Below are positions 19,267 through 29,007 of a stretch of 64,000 bases of DNA, in pieces. The DNA comes from Streptomyces fulvorobeus. Lineage in GTDB: Bacteria > Actinomycetota > Actinomycetes > Streptomycetales > Streptomycetaceae. Under the pieces are notes generated by a model. That model was not told the DNA's origin and made no database searches. It saw only the letters and a program-made list of their open reading frames with translations. The translations under genes were made by a program, and so were the position numbers. Positions within the stretch are counted from its first letter, which is position 1. Each line of letters opens with the position of its first letter. Location of the stretch: assembly GCF_013167895.1 (NCBI RefSeq), contig NZ_BLWC01000001.1:1550001-1614000 (forward strand), in the 5' to 3' direction.

Positions 19267-20586
19267 GTGCTCAGCACGGCACATCACTCAGACGTGATCA
19301 TCATCGGGGCCGGTACCGCCGGCCTGTCGGCGGCCCATCAGCTCAACCGTGCGGGAGTGAGCGTCAGCGTCCTGGAGGCCGCGCCCCGTGTCGGCGGCCG
19401 GATGGCGACCCACGACGTGGACGGCTTCCGGCTCGACCATCTCGGTCCGCTGCTCAGCTCCGCCTGCCCGGAGCTGGCCCGCACCCCGGCCCTCGAAGGG
19501 CTGGTACTGCGACACCTCGCCCCCGGGCTGCTGGTCCACAGCGAGGGCCGCCGGTACCGTACCGGCACCTTACGGAGCGCGAGGGGCGCACTCAGAGCAG
19601 TGCGCTCCCGGTCGAGCGCCCCCGGCGCACCCCTGGGCGGGCCCCTGGGCGGGCCCCTGGACCAGGCTCGGCTGGGCGCGGTGCTGGGGCGACTGGCCGC
19701 CATGCCCGACTCCCGTCTCCTGGCCCGGCCGGAGCGGACCGCCCTCGCCGCCCTGTCGGCGCGCGGCCTCCCCTCCCGTACCGCCGAGGGGTTCCTGCGC
19801 CCCCTGCTCTCCGCGCTGACCGGCGACCCCGCCCTCACCACGTCGAGCCGTGTCGCCGATCTCGTCCTGCGCGACTACGCGCGCGGCGGGCTGTGCGTAC
19901 CGGCGGGTGGTTCAGCGACCCTGCCCGAGCTGCTCAGCGCCTCGCTGCCGCCCGGCACGGTACGGACCGGGGTGCACGTCACCGCGGCGGGCATCACCTC
20001 GGTGCGCACCAAGGAGCACGGCGAACTGCGCTGCCGCTCCCTGCTGCTCGCGACCGGGGCCGGCGCCGCGGCCGGACTGCTGCCCGGACTGCGGGTGCCC
20101 TCCTTCCACCCGGTGACCGTGCTGCACCACACCGCCCCCGCTCCCCCGGCGACCGGCACATCCCTGCTGCTGGACGCCGACCGGTCGGGTCCGGTCGCCC
20201 ACACCGTCGTCATGAGCGAGGTCGACCCCTCACGCGCCCCGCGCGGCCGGACCCTGATCACGTCGACGGTGCTCGGCACACCTCCGCCGGACCTCGACCG
20301 CGCGGTCCTCGGCCACCTCGGGGCGCTGTACGGCACGGCCACGGACGACTGGGAGCTGCTGGCCGCCCATCACGACCCGGAGGCGGTGCCCGCCATGCCC
20401 GCCCCGCACGATCCCCGGCGCCCGGTCCGGATGCTCGCCGGGCTGTACGTGTGCGGCGACCACCGCGACACGAGCACGGTCCGGGGGGCCCTGCACTCCG
20501 GCCGCCGCGCCGCCTCCGCGATCCTCGCCGACCTGGGCGTACAGGAGGGATACGGGGCCGATGCACCGTTCACGACGGCGGCCTGA
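19267..20586 (+). CDS. FAD-dependent amine oxidase / protoporphyrinogen-oxidase-like oxidoreductase
   Basis: A 439-aa flavoprotein. The FAD-binding 'DVIIIGAGTAGLSAAHQL' begins at residue 9, followed by the glutamate of 'VLEAAPRVGGRM'. The C-terminal FAD segment is 'GLYVCGDHRDTSTVRGAL'. The middle substrate domain is not specific enough to name a substrate. A repeated 'GGPLGGPL' patch is a small low-complexity insertion. The start is GTG 19267 with GGGAGG just upstream. Confidence 0.82.
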   Translation: MLSTAHHSDVIIIGAGTAGLSAAHQLNRAGVSVSVLEAAPRVGGRMATHDVDGFRLDHLGPLLSSACPELARTPALEGLVLRHLAPGLLVHSEGRRYRTGTLRSARGALRAVRSRSSAPGAPLGGPLGGPLDQARLGAVLGRLAAMPDSRLLARPERTALAALSARGLPSRTAEGFLRPLLSALTGDPALTTSSRVADLVLRDYARGGLCVPAGGSATLPELLSASLPPGTVRTGVHVTAAGITSVRTKEHGELRCRSLLLATGAGAAAGLLPGLRVPSFHPVTVLHHTAPAPPATGTSLLLDADRSGPVAHTVVMSEVDPSRAPRGRTLITSTVLGTPPPDLDRAVLGHLGALYGTATDDWELLAAHHDPEAVPAMPAPHDPRRPVRMLAGLYVCGDHRDTSTVRGALHSGRRAASAILADLGVQEGYGADAPFTTAA

Positions 20587-20623
20587 GCAGGTGGCGTCGA
20601 GGGGGACGCCGGCCGGGGCCGGG

Positions 20624-22276
20624 TCAGCCGAGGGCGGCGACGCGGTCCCGGTAGTGGCGTACGGCCGAGGCGTCCCGGTACGGCTCCAGGCGGCGCTCGA
20701 AGTCGCGTACGTACTCGGTGGCGCGTACCGACCTCATCTCCGACGCCTGACGGGCCGCCTCGGCTCCCAGGGAGCACGCCTGGTCGAGCTCTCCGAGCCC
20801 GAGCCGGGCGGAGGCGAGGACCACCTGGCAGAACAGCCTGCTGCGGGCGTACGCCGGAGCGCGCAGCTGGAGGGAGCGTTCCGCGTGCTGGGCCGCGGTC
20901 CGGTAGTGCTGGAGGTCGCGGTGGCAGTGCCCGAACTCGTCGGCGAGCTGGGCCTCGTCGAAGTAGCGGGCCCAGTGCGGGGTCTCGTCCCCGGGCCTGG
21001 CCGTCTCCAGGGCGTGTTCCGCCCGGGCGAGCGCGGCGGTGCAGGTCCGGGCCTCGCCGAGCACTCCGTGTCCGCGCGCCTCGACCGCGTGCAGTATGGC
21101 CTGCACGACGGGCGGCGCCGCGGAGCCGATGCCCTGCTGGGCCACGCGCGCCAGCTGGACGGCCTCCCTGCCGTGGCCGAGGTAGACGGCCTGGCGGCTC
21201 ATGGTCATCAGGACGTAGCTGCCGTAGCCCCGGTCCCCCGCGGCCTGGGCGAGGCGGAGCGCCTGGACGAAGTACCGCTGGGCGAGGCCGTGGGCGGCGA
21301 TGTCGTACGAGGTCCAGCCCGCCAGCCTGGTCAGGTCGGCGGCCGCGGAGAACAGCCGCCGCCCGGTGGCCTCGCCGTAACTCCCGCGGAGCATCGGCTC
21401 CGCCTCGTGCTCCAGGTAGCGCACGAGTGCCTGGCGGGCGTGGCCGCCGCCGTAGGCGTCGTCGAGGGCGCGGAAGAGTTCGCCGACCGAGCGCAGGGCC
21501 GCGACGTCCCCGCTGCTGACCCGCTGGCCGGGTCCCCGGTCGATCTGCCGCTGGCGCGGCACGGTCGAGAGGGCGGCCTGCGGCGGCACGGGGTGAGCGG
21601 GCGGGCGGGCGGCGCCGGGGCCACGAGCGGCGTTCCGGCCACGGTCCTGGGGTGCGTGGGCCTGGGAGGTGTGGGCTCCGTGCGCGATGGTCACCGCTGC
21701 CGCCGTATCGGCCGCCCGGGCCGCTCCGGAAGCCCCCGCGGCCCCATGAACCCGTCCGCCCACGGCACCACCGTCACCCACCGGGGCAGTGCGCGTCGCC
21801 GCCCCCGCGACCGGTGGTTCCACGCTGCCCGCCCACTCGTCGGGGCGCCCGATCAGCCAGTCCCGGCTGGGGACGACGAGACCCGCCGGAGTGAACGCGA
21901 TCTTCCGTAACTCGGTGTGGCTTCCCGAGTCCTTGCGCCACAGCCCGCTGACGATGTCGACCGCCTCGGCGGGCGTCGCCGCGAACTCCAGCCCCGCGTA
22001 GACGGGGGCGCAGGCGTCGAGCCCCAGGTCCTGGGCGGAGAGCCGGCGTCCCAGCCGTCGGGTGAAGACCTCGGCGATCAGCGCGGGCGTGGTGCCGCGC
22101 GGCTGCTGCCCGCGCAGCCAGCGGGTCACGGACGTCTTGTCGTACCGCAGGTCCAGGCCGTGCTCCAGACCGAGCTGGTCGACCCGGCGGGCCAGGCCCG
22201 CGTGGGAGAACCCGGCCTCGGCGATGAGGGCGGCGAGCCGGCGGTTGGGCGTGCGCTGCGGAGGTCGTTCCGACAT
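20624..22276 (-). CDS. large HTH regulator with TPR-like C-terminal half
   Basis: A 550-aa protein. Residues 10-75 are an XRE-like helix-turn-helix ('LDLRYDKTSVTRWLRGQQPRG'). Residues 140-240 form an Ala/Pro/Gly-rich linker. The C-terminal half has helical TPR-like repeats ('ALRLAQAAGDRGYGSYVLMT', 'HAERSLQLRAPAYARSRLF'). This architecture matches a Streptomyces family that includes the NsdA/NsdB-type regulators of development and antibiotics, but I cannot place this member closely. It is divergent from lipB, with a 266-bp intergenic region. Confidence 0.75.
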   Translation of the reverse strand: MSERPPQRTPNRRLAALIAEAGFSHAGLARRVDQLGLEHGLDLRYDKTSVTRWLRGQQPRGTTPALIAEVFTRRLGRRLSAQDLGLDACAPVYAGLEFAATPAEAVDIVSGLWRKDSGSHTELRKIAFTPAGLVVPSRDWLIGRPDEWAGSVEPPVAGAATRTAPVGDGGAVGGRVHGAAGASGAARAADTAAAVTIAHGAHTSQAHAPQDRGRNAARGPGAARPPAHPVPPQAALSTVPRQRQIDRGPGQRVSSGDVAALRSVGELFRALDDAYGGGHARQALVRYLEHEAEPMLRGSYGEATGRRLFSAAADLTRLAGWTSYDIAAHGLAQRYFVQALRLAQAAGDRGYGSYVLMTMSRQAVYLGHGREAVQLARVAQQGIGSAAPPVVQAILHAVEARGHGVLGEARTCTAALARAEHALETARPGDETPHWARYFDEAQLADEFGHCHRDLQHYRTAAQHAERSLQLRAPAYARSRLFCQVVLASARLGLGELDQACSLGAEAARQASEMRSVRATEYVRDFERRLEPYRDASAVRHYRDRVAALG

Positions 22277-22542
22277 CAGCTGTACGGTCTCCTGCCTTCG
22301 GGGCCGGGCGGGCAGCCCTTATGGAACGGCGCGAATTTAGCGGCCCCGGCCGCACCCCCCGGCCGCCTTCGCCCCACATTCATCCGATCGTGTGAGGATT
22401 GTGGGCACCGCTGACGGAAACGACCTGCCGGGCCGCACGGGAAAGGGCGGTCGTACAGTGGCTGGGGCGCACGCCAGTGCATGGTGACGAGGCCCCGGGG
22501 CGCACCCGGGGTTCCGGCACCGCGAATAGGGAGGCACCTGAA

Positions 22543-23357
22543 GTGAGTGAGCTGCGGTTCGTCCGTCTGGGCTTCGGCGAGGATTCCGTCGAGTACCAGG
22601 AGGCGTGGCAGAAGCAGCGCGAGGTGCACGCCGCCCGCTTCGAGGACACGGTTCCCGACACCTGCCTGCTCCTGGAGCACCCGCCCGTCTACACGGCGGG
22701 CCGGCGCACGGCGGAGAACGAACGCCCCCTGGACGGCACCCCGGTCATCGACGTCGACCGCGGGGGCAAGATCACCTGGCACGGCCCGGGGCAGCTCGTC
22801 GGCTACCCCATCCAGAAGCTCCCGCGCCCGGTCGACGTCGTCGCGCACGTCCGCCGCCTGGAGGACGCGCTGATCCGTACGGCCGCCGAGTTCGGCGTGG
22901 AGACCTCCCGCGTCGAGGGCCGCAGCGGTGTCTGGGTGCTGGGCGACCCGGTCGAGGAGCGGGCGGCCCTGGGCGGGCTCTCCCTCGACTTCGACCCGCG
23001 CCTGCGGGACGAGGAGTTCGATCCCCGGATGAACGGCCCGGAGTACGCGCCGTCCAACGCGGGCCAGCGCCGCGAGGACCGCAAGCTCGCCGCGATCGGC
23101 ATCCGGGTCGCCAAGGGTGTGACCATGCACGGCTTCGCCCTCAACGTGAATCCGGACAACACCTGGTTCGACCGGATCGTGCCGTGCGGCATCCGGGACG
23201 CGGGGTGACCTCACTCGCGTACGAACTGGGCCGTGACCTGACGATCGCGGAGGTCCTCCCGGTCGTGGAGAGACACCTCAGGGACGTCCTGGAGAACGCG
23301 GCGCTCGCACCCCGGGCCGTGGAGCCGCCCAGGGCCGCCGCCCCGGCCTCCGCCTAG
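22543..23357 (+). pseudogene. lipB: octanoyltransferase LipB, C-terminus frameshifted
   Basis: LipB moves octanoate from acyl carrier protein onto lipoyl domains. The catalytic lysine region '[12 protein letters not shown]' and the catalytic cysteine in '[11 protein letters not shown]' are both present. The frame then hits TGA at 23206-23208. One extra G in the run 23202-23205 restores '[20 protein letters not shown]' to the stop at 23357, for 271 residues. As read, the 221-aa product keeps both catalytic residues and could conceivably still work. GTG 22543 follows a GGGAGG site. lipA lies 113 bp downstream. Confidence 0.87.
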
Positions 23358-23470
23358 CGGGAATAGACCCCGCCGGCCCCAGGTTGGCCAGACGTGAGGC
23401 CGTTTTAACTACGGGCGTACCCTGGTGTTCGCCGAAGATTCGAAAGCAGTGAAAGCAAAGGGGAGCCGGA

Positions 23471-24451
23471 GTGTCCGCTGTCGCACCCGACGGGCGCAAG
23501 ATGCTGCGCCTGGAGGTCCGGAACAGCCAGACCCCCATCGAGCGCAAGCCCGAGTGGATCAAAACGCGGGCGAAGATGGGCCCCGAATACACGCAGATGC
23601 AGAAACTCGTGAAGAGCGAGGGCCTGCACACCGTGTGCCAGGAGGCCGGCTGTCCGAACATCTACGAATGCTGGGAAGACCGCGAGGCCACGTTCCTGAT
23701 CGGTGGCGACCAGTGCACCCGGCGCTGTGACTTCTGCCAGATCGACACGGGCAAGCCCGCCGCCCTCGACCTGGACGAGCCCCGCCGCGTGGGCGAGTCC
23801 GTCGTCACGATGGACCTGAACTACGCCACCATCACCGGCGTCGCCCGCGACGACCTGGAGGACGGCGGCGCCTGGCTGTACGCGGAGACCGTCCGCCAGA
23901 TCCACGGGCTGACCGCGGAGCGGGAGGCGGGCGCCACCAAGGTGGAGCTGCTGATCCCCGACTTCAACGCGGAGCCCGCGCAGCTGGCCGAGGTCTTCTC
24001 CTCGCGCCCCGAGGTGCTGGCGCACAACGTCGAGACGGTGCCCCGGATCTTCAAACGCATCCGCCCCGGATTCCGGTACGAGCGCTCCCTGGACGTCATC
24101 ACGCGGGCCCGCGAGGCCGGGCTGGTGACCAAGTCCAATCTGATCCTCGGCATGGGCGAGACCCGCGAGGAGGTCAGCGAGGCGCTCAGCGATCTGCACG
24201 ACGCGGGTTGCGAGCTCATCACGATCACGCAGTACCTCCGGCCGTCCGTGCGGCACCACCCGGTCGAGCGCTGGGTGAAGCCGCACGAGTTCGTGGAGCT
24301 CAAGGACGAGGCCGAGGCGATCGGGTACTCGGGCGTGATGTCGGGTCCGCTCGTCCGTTCCTCGTACCGCGCCGGGCGTCTCTTCCAGCAGGCGATCGAA
24401 CGGCGCAGGGCACTGGCGGCCGCACCCCCGGCACCCGCGCCGGCCGTGTGA
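23471..24451 (+). CDS. lipA: lipoyl synthase (radical SAM)
   Basis: A 326-aa enzyme inserting two sulfurs into octanoyl chains on lipoyl domains. The auxiliary Fe-S cluster cysteines are C56, C61 and C67 ([12 protein letters not shown]). The radical-SAM cysteines are C82, C86 and C89 (CTRRCDFC). The C-terminal '[12 protein letters not shown]' carries the conserved R-S-S-Y motif that ligates the auxiliary cluster. GTG 23471 has a GGGGAG site upstream. Together with lipB it supplies sucB and the other E2 proteins. Confidence 0.96.
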   Translation: MSAVAPDGRKMLRLEVRNSQTPIERKPEWIKTRAKMGPEYTQMQKLVKSEGLHTVCQEAGCPNIYECWEDREATFLIGGDQCTRRCDFCQIDTGKPAALDLDEPRRVGESVVTMDLNYATITGVARDDLEDGGAWLYAETVRQIHGLTAEREAGATKVELLIPDFNAEPAQLAEVFSSRPEVLAHNVETVPRIFKRIRPGFRYERSLDVITRAREAGLVTKSNLILGMGETREEVSEALSDLHDAGCELITITQYLRPSVRHHPVERWVKPHEFVELKDEAEAIGYSGVMSGPLVRSSYRAGRLFQQAIERRRALAAAPPAPAPAV

Positions 24452-24488
24452 GACCGGGCACAGCGAACCACCGGGCGCCACACCCGGC

Positions 24489-24542
24489 CCGGCGCGGCCC
24501 GTACGCTCCCCGCAGGTGGGGGACGCGTACGGGCCGCGCCGG
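24489..24542 (+). terminator. hairpin terminator after lipA
   Basis: A 17-bp perfect stem (left arm 24489-24505, right arm 24526-24542, core GCGGCCCGTACG) with a 20-base loop, beginning 37 bases after the lipA stop. Confidence 0.75.
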
Positions 24543-24724
24543 CGTGCGCTGCACCGATTTCCAGGCTTCATTGGTGTTTGACCGCCCGGTCATGCGCTGG
24601 TAACACCAAGCAGTGACCCTGGTGTACACACGCGGCAGCAGCTCCGCCCGGCCGCCGCGGGCCACCACTTCCCGTGCTCAGTCCGCGCCCAGTCAGCGCA
24701 TCAGCTCCGAGAGGGAACCCCACC

Positions 24725-24925
24725 ATGCAGGCCGTGCCGGTACGCGCCCACACCACCCCGTCCGTCACCAGCGCCCTCCGTGCCGTGGAGTCGCTGCTCC
24801 TGAGCAGCGGCCAGCGCACGGCCCGCCGCAACGCCTGGACCGCGGTCCTGGAGGACCGCCGCAGGGCGAAGGACCGGGTCGAGGCCCAGTACGTACTGGA
24901 GGCCGTGGCCGACCGGCGTTCCTAG
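24725..24925 (+). CDS. small basic conserved protein, unknown function
   Basis: A 66-aa protein starting MQAVPVRAHTTPSVTSALRA. It is rich in arginine and alanine and probably helical ('ARRNAWTAVLEDRRRAKDRV'). It has no membrane segment. It lies 19 bp before the DUF4191 gene and is likely cotranscribed. The purine-rich GAGAGGGA before the ATG is a reasonable ribosome site. No function is known to me. Confidence 0.65.
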   Translation: MQAVPVRAHTTPSVTSALRAVESLLLSSGQRTARRNAWTAVLEDRRRAKDRVEAQYVLEAVADRRS

Positions 24926-24944
24926 GCCACGTAAACTCGGACAC

Positions 24945-25652
24945 ATGGCGAGGAAGGCAAACACGGAAGGCGCGGACAGCGCCGAGAACGCGGGGCGACT
25001 CAAGCAGATCGCCCTGACCTACAAGATGACCAGGCGGACCGACTCCAAGATCGGTCTCGTCCTCGCGGGTGTGGGAATCGTCACCTTCGGTGTCCTCCTC
25101 GCGATCGGCTTCTTGATCGACCACCCCGTCTACGCGGGCATCCTGGGCTTCGTCCTGGCGCTCCTGGCGATGGCGATCGTCTTCGGACGCCGCGCCGAGC
25201 GCGCGGCCTTCGGGCAGATGGAGGGCCAGCCGGGCGCGGCCGCTGCCGTACTGGACCGGGTCGGCCGGGGCTGGACCACGACACCCGCGGTCGCGATGAA
25301 CCGCAGCCAGGACGTCGTCCACCGGGCCGTCGGCAAGGCGGGCATCGTGCTGGTCGCCGAGGGCAACCCGAACCGGGTGAAGAGCCTGCTGGCGGCCGAG
25401 AAGAGGCGGATGGCGCGCATCGTGGTGGACGTGCCGGTGCACGACATCATCGTCGGGGACGGCGAGGGCCAGGTGCCGCTGAAGAAGGTGCGCACCAAGA
25501 TGCTGAAGCTCCCCCGCGTACTGACCGGTCCGCAGGTCACGTCGACCAACGACCGGCTGCGGGCGATGGGCGACCTGATGAGCAACATGCCGCTGCCGAA
25601 GGGTCCGATGCCGAAGGGCATGCGGATGCCTCGCGGCGGAAAGATGCGCTGA
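24945..25652 (+). CDS. DUF4191 integral membrane protein
   Basis: A 235-aa protein with a charged N-terminus and two adjacent membrane helices at about residues 35-57 and 62-84 ('VLAGVGIVTFGVLLAIGFLI', 'AGILGFVLALLAMAIVF'). The long cytosolic C-terminal part ends in a Met/Pro/Gly/Lys-rich tail. This matches DUF4191, found beside lipA in many actinobacteria. Its role is unknown, though the conserved link to lipoate genes is suggestive. Confidence 0.85.
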   Translation: MARKANTEGADSAENAGRLKQIALTYKMTRRTDSKIGLVLAGVGIVTFGVLLAIGFLIDHPVYAGILGFVLALLAMAIVFGRRAERAAFGQMEGQPGAAAAVLDRVGRGWTTTPAVAMNRSQDVVHRAVGKAGIVLVAEGNPNRVKSLLAAEKRRMARIVVDVPVHDIIVGDGEGQVPLKKVRTKMLKLPRVLTGPQVTSTNDRLRAMGDLMSNMPLPKGPMPKGMRMPRGGKMR

Positions 25653-25723
25653 CCCCACTGCCGGCTGACCCCTGCCGTAAGGGCTCGTAGCACCGTATCC
25701 CGTACCTGCCGTGTACCTCGTAC

Positions 25724-25767
25724 AAGAAGGGGCGGCGCGGACCGAGAGGTCCGCGCCGCCCCTTCTT
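25724..25767. terminator. strong bidirectional hairpin between convergent genes
   Basis: A 20-bp perfect stem (24-base-side core GAAGGGGCGGCGCGGACC) with a GAGA tetraloop and A/T flanks, lying between the DUF4191 and RDD genes. Confidence 0.85.
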
Positions 25768-25794
25768 CACACCCTCACGCCTTCACGCCTCCGC

Positions 25795-26262
25795 CTACAG
25801 CCGGACCTGTACGGCGCGGGCCAGCCGGTCGTGGAGGCCGCGGCCGTCGCGGTCCCAGACCAGCGGCGGGATGACCAGCAGGACCAGCACGCTCCTGAGG
25901 ACCACGCGTCCGGTGCCGAGCCGCTCCCCGTTCTCCGCGATGACCCGCAGGCCCAGGAGACGCTTGCCGGGCGTGCTGCCGATGGTCCCGACGGTCAGCA
26001 CACTCAGTACGAGGAAGACGCCGAGCGCCCAGTTCCCGGCCGCCTGCTGGTCACCACGAGCGAGCAGCCCGTATGCGATCACCATGCACAGCGCCCAGTC
26101 GACGAAGATCGCCCCGAAGCGCCGGCCCGGCCTGGCCACCGAACCCGGTCCCTGCTCGGGCAGTCCGAGGCGCTTCCCCCGGTAGCCGAAGTCGGCGCCC
26201 ATCTCCTCGGCCGCCGCGCGGGGCCCGGACAGCCACGATCCGATTACTTGCCTGTTGTCCAC
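25795..26262 (-). CDS. RDD-family membrane protein
   Basis: A 155-aa protein with the RDD domain pattern. An arginine/aspartate pair is in helix 1 ('[20 protein letters not shown]'), and two further hydrophobic segments follow. '[13 protein letters not shown]' and the final '[13 protein letters not shown]' are typical. RDD proteins are small membrane proteins, some proposed as transporters. I start at GTG 26262 because the protein then begins with the usual '[13 protein letters not shown]'; the GGAGGG just ahead is very close to the start codon. It is divergent from glnA. Confidence 0.8.
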   Translation of the reverse strand: MDNRQVIGSWLSGPRAAAEEMGADFGYRGKRLGLPEQGPGSVARPGRRFGAIFVDWALCMVIAYGLLARGDQQAAGNWALGVFLVLSVLTVGTIGSTPGKRLLGLRVIAENGERLGTGRVVLRSVLVLLVIPPLVWDRDGRGLHDRLARAVQVRL

Positions 26263-26347
26263 CCCTCCACGGTACTGGGGCCGCGTTTGCTCCCGGCCGG
26301 GCGGGGCACGGAACACGTCGCTGAGGTGCCACGCCCCGTTCGCCCGG

Positions 26348-26385
26348 TTAACTTGGGCGAAACAAATGGGTCATGCTTGAGAAAT
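26348..26385 (+). promoter_or_regulatory. GlnR box in the glnA promoter
   Basis: The sequence reads TTAAC-n6-GAAAC-n6-GTCAT-n6-GAAAT. This is the exact spacing of the two-site GlnR operator (gTnAc-n6-GaAAc repeated after 6 bases). It ends 99 bases before the glnA start. GlnR activates glnA under nitrogen limitation in Streptomyces, so nitrogen control is expected here. Confidence 0.85.
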
Positions 26386-26484
26386 CCGGTCTGCCTATGG
26401 TCGGGTCCAGCGTGTGCCACCGCACTGGCCGCACGACAGAGTTGCAACCCCGCCCTTCTCCGGGTCGGGAGTAGGAGGAGTTGG

Positions 26485-27894
26485 ATGTTCCAGAACGCCG
26501 ACGACGTGAAGAAGTACATCGCCGACGAAGACGTCAAGTTCATCGACGTCCGGTTCTGCGACCTGCCCGGTGTGATGCAGCACTTCACCATCCCCGCGGC
26601 AGTCTTCGACCCGAACGAGGAGCTCGCCTTCGACGGCTCGTCGATCCGCGGTTTCCAGGCCATCCACGAGTCCGACATGGCGCTCCGCGCGGACCTCTCG
26701 ACCGCGCGTGTCGACCCGTTCCGCCGTGACAAGACCGTCAACATCAACTTCTTCATCCACGACCCGATCACCGGCGAGCAGTACAGCCGTGACCCGCGGA
26801 ACGTGGCCAAGAAGGCCGAGGCGTACCTCGCCTCCACCGGCATCGCCGACACCGCGTACTTCGGCCCCGAGGCCGAGTTCTACGTGTTCGACAACGTCCG
26901 CTTCCAGACCTCGGCGAACGAGTCCTTCTACCACATCGACTCCGAGGCCGGCGCCTGGAACACCGGCGCGACCGAGAACAACCGGGGTTACAAGGTCCGC
27001 TACAAGGGCGGCTACTTCCCGACCCCGCCGGTCGACCACTTCGCCGACCTGCGTGCCGAGATCTCCATGGAGCTGGACAAGAACGGCCTCCAGGTCGAGC
27101 GCCAGCACCACGAGGTCGGCACCGCCGGCCAGGCGGAGATCAACTACAAGTTCAACACGCTGCTCGCCGCCGCTGACGACCTGATGCTCTTCAAGTACAT
27201 CGTGAAGAACGTCGCCTGGCGCAACGGCAAGACCGCGACCTTCATGCCGAAGCCGATCTTCGGCGACAACGGCTCGGGCATGCACGTCCACCAGTCCCTG
27301 TGGGCCGGCGGTGAGCCGCTCTTCTACGACGAGCAGGGTTACGCGGGCCTGTCGGACATGGCGCGCTACTACATCGGCGGCATCCTGAAGCACGCCCCGT
27401 CGCTGCTGGCGTTCACCAACCCGACGGTGAACTCCTACCACCGCCTGGTCCCCGGCTTCGAGGCCCCGGTCAACATGGTCTACTCGCAGCGCAACCGCTC
27501 CGCCGCGATGCGCATCCCGATCACGGGCTCCAACCCGAAGGCCAAGCGCGTCGAGTTCCGCGCCCCGGACCCGTCCTCGAACCCGTACCTCGCCTTCTCC
27601 GCGCTCCTGATGGCCGGTCTGGACGGCGTGAAGAACAAGATCGAGCCCGCCGAGCCGATCGACAAGGACCTCTACGAGCTGGCCCCCGAGGAGCACGCGA
27701 GCGTCCAGCAGGTCCCGACCTCGCTCCCGGCCGTCCTGGAGGCCCTTGAGGCGGACCACGACTACCTCCTCGCGGGTGGCGTGTTCACGTCCGACCTGAT
27801 CGAGACGTGGGTCGACTACAAGCGCGTGAACGAGATCGCCCCGATCCAGCTGCGCCCGCACCCGCACGAGTTCGAGCTGTACTTCGACCTGTAA
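26485..27894 (+). CDS. glnA: glutamine synthetase type I
   Basis: A 469-aa dodecameric GSI that makes glutamine from glutamate, ammonia and ATP. Family motifs are 'FDGSSIRGF' near the N-terminus, '[12 protein letters not shown]', '[17 protein letters not shown]' and '[13 protein letters not shown]'. The adenylylation tyrosine is in '[11 protein letters not shown]', so GlnE control is likely. A GGAGGAG site precedes ATG 26485. The last 22 bases before the final codon position are the left attachment repeat of an integrated element. The C-terminus FELYFDL is unchanged by the insertion, but the stop is now TAA after a CTG codon instead of the TAG after CTC seen at attR. Confidence 0.97.
   Translation: MFQNADDVKKYIADEDVKFIDVRFCDLPGVMQHFTIPAAVFDPNEELAFDGSSIRGFQAIHESDMALRADLSTARVDPFRRDKTVNINFFIHDPITGEQYSRDPRNVAKKAEAYLASTGIADTAYFGPEAEFYVFDNVRFQTSANESFYHIDSEAGAWNTGATENNRGYKVRYKGGYFPTPPVDHFADLRAEISMELDKNGLQVERQHHEVGTAGQAEINYKFNTLLAAADDLMLFKYIVKNVAWRNGKTATFMPKPIFGDNGSGMHVHQSLWAGGEPLFYDEQGYAGLSDMARYYIGGILKHAPSLLAFTNPTVNSYHRLVPGFEAPVNMVYSQRNRSAAMRIPITGSNPKAKRVEFRAPDPSSNPYLAFSALLMAGLDGVKNKIEPAEPIDKDLYELAPEEHASVQQVPTSLPAVLEALEADHDYLLAGGVFTSDLIETWVDYKRVNEIAPIQLRPHPHEFELYFDL
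27869..27890 (+). repeat. attL core, 22-bp direct repeat inside glnA
   Basis: It is identical over 22 bases to 37864-37885 and contains TTCGAGCTGTACTTCGACCT. It encodes the last residues of GlnA (FELYFD). The flanking bases differ on both sides, which defines the core length. Confidence 0.9.
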
Positions 27895-27924
27895 GCCAGG
27901 CCGTGCCCGTGAGCTGGGGGGACT

Positions 27925-29007
27925 TCATTCCGATGCCCCCTCAGTCCGCACAGAGTCCGCAAGACTAATGATCTTGCCGTTCATCACACGCTCTACAGCG
28001 GTCCGCGTGGACTCATCCGAGTCCGGCCACAGGTGACCGTAGGTGTCCAGCGTCGTCTTCGCCGAACCGTGGCGAAGACGGTGCTGGACCACTTTCACGT
28101 CTGCCCCCGACGCGATCAGCAGCGAAGCGTAGAAGTGCCGCAGGTCGTGGAACCGGAAGCCTTCCGGCAGGGTGGCCACCTTCCCGCGGATTCGGCGCAT
28201 CTCGCGCTCGATCTGCCACGGGCCGACCTGCTCGCCCTCCTCGTCGACGAGGAGGTGCGCCCGCCCTACGCACAGCGGCTTGAGTACCGAAACGAGACTG
28301 TCCGGGATCGGCACCGTCTCCCCACTCATCGCCGTTTTCAACGGGAGAGCCGGGTATTGCACCGCCGGGGTGATCGTCCGGGCTGCCAGGTCGACGTCCG
28401 CCGGCCGAAGCCCGCACGCCTCCCCCACTCGCAGGCCCACGAATGCACCGAGCAGCAGAGCAGGCTGGTACTTCGCTGCGGCCAGTTCGTACAGGGCCCA
28501 CAGCTGCGCTTCCGTCGCCACGTAGGCACGCTGCTTCCCAGCGCCGGGCGACGTCCTCCGCGAACAGGGGTTCGCCGACACCTTGCGGTCGAGCACGGCG
28601 TCCCGCATCACCTGCGACAGCCGCGAGTGCAGGGCGAACAGGTACGACGCGGACAGACCCTCGGACCCCAGTCGCGCGAGCCAGTTGCGCACCATGCTCG
28701 GCTGCACCGCGACGAGCGGGAGCGGGCCGAACTCCTGCCGGATACGGGCCAGGTGCACGTTCGCCTGCCGGACGCTCGATGCCCTGCGCGATCCGTATCC
28801 CTGAATCCATACGTCGCACCACTCGTCGACGGTGACCTTCCGCGACTTCGGGTCGACGTACTGACCCGTGACGATGCTCGCCGACTCCTCGTCGATCCAG
28901 CGCTGAGCGTCGACGCGCCGGCCGAAGTGCCGCGCGTGCTCACGGCCAGCAACGTCCCGGTACCGGGCCCGCCACTTCCCGTTGGGGCGCTTAGCGATAC
29001 TCGCCAT
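27925..29007 (-). CDS. int: tyrosine-recombinase integrase of the glnA element
   Basis: A 360-aa phage-type integrase. The N-terminal AP2-like arm-binding domain ('RPNGKWRARYRDVAGREHAR') is followed by a SAM-like core-binding domain at about 60-150. The catalytic residues are R193 (GLRVGE), probable K224, H287 and R290 (HDLRH), H313 and nucleophile Y323 (LDTYGHL). It points toward attL, and its stop is 34 bases from the att core. The start ATG 29007 overlaps the XRE gene by 17 bp, so the two are translated together. The coding end contains the left arm-type repeats. Confidence 0.95.
   Translation of the reverse strand: MASIAKRPNGKWRARYRDVAGREHARHFGRRVDAQRWIDEESASIVTGQYVDPKSRKVTVDEWCDVWIQGYGSRRASSVRQANVHLARIRQEFGPLPLVAVQPSMVRNWLARLGSEGLSASYLFALHSRLSQVMRDAVLDRKVSANPCSRRTSPGAGKQRAYVATEAQLWALYELAAAKYQPALLLGAFVGLRVGEACGLRPADVDLAARTITPAVQYPALPLKTAMSGETVPIPDSLVSVLKPLCVGRAHLLVDEEGEQVGPWQIEREMRRIRGKVATLPEGFRFHDLRHFYASLLIASGADVKVVQHRLRHGSAKTTLDTYGHLWPDSDESTRTAVERVMNGKIISLADSVRTEGASE
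27943..27960 (+). repeat. left arm-type site, tandem AGTCCGC
   Basis: AGTCCGCACAGAGTCCGC consists of two AGTCCGC copies with an 11-bp period. It matches 37741-37758 near the other end at 17 of 18 bases, in the same orientation. Paired short repeats inside both ends are typical of integrase N-domain binding sites. It lies within the 3' coding end of int. Confidence 0.7.

Noticed and set aside
26485..27894. glnA damaged by the insertion
   Set aside because: The repeat restores the full C-terminus FELYFDL, and the stop codon is supplied by the element.
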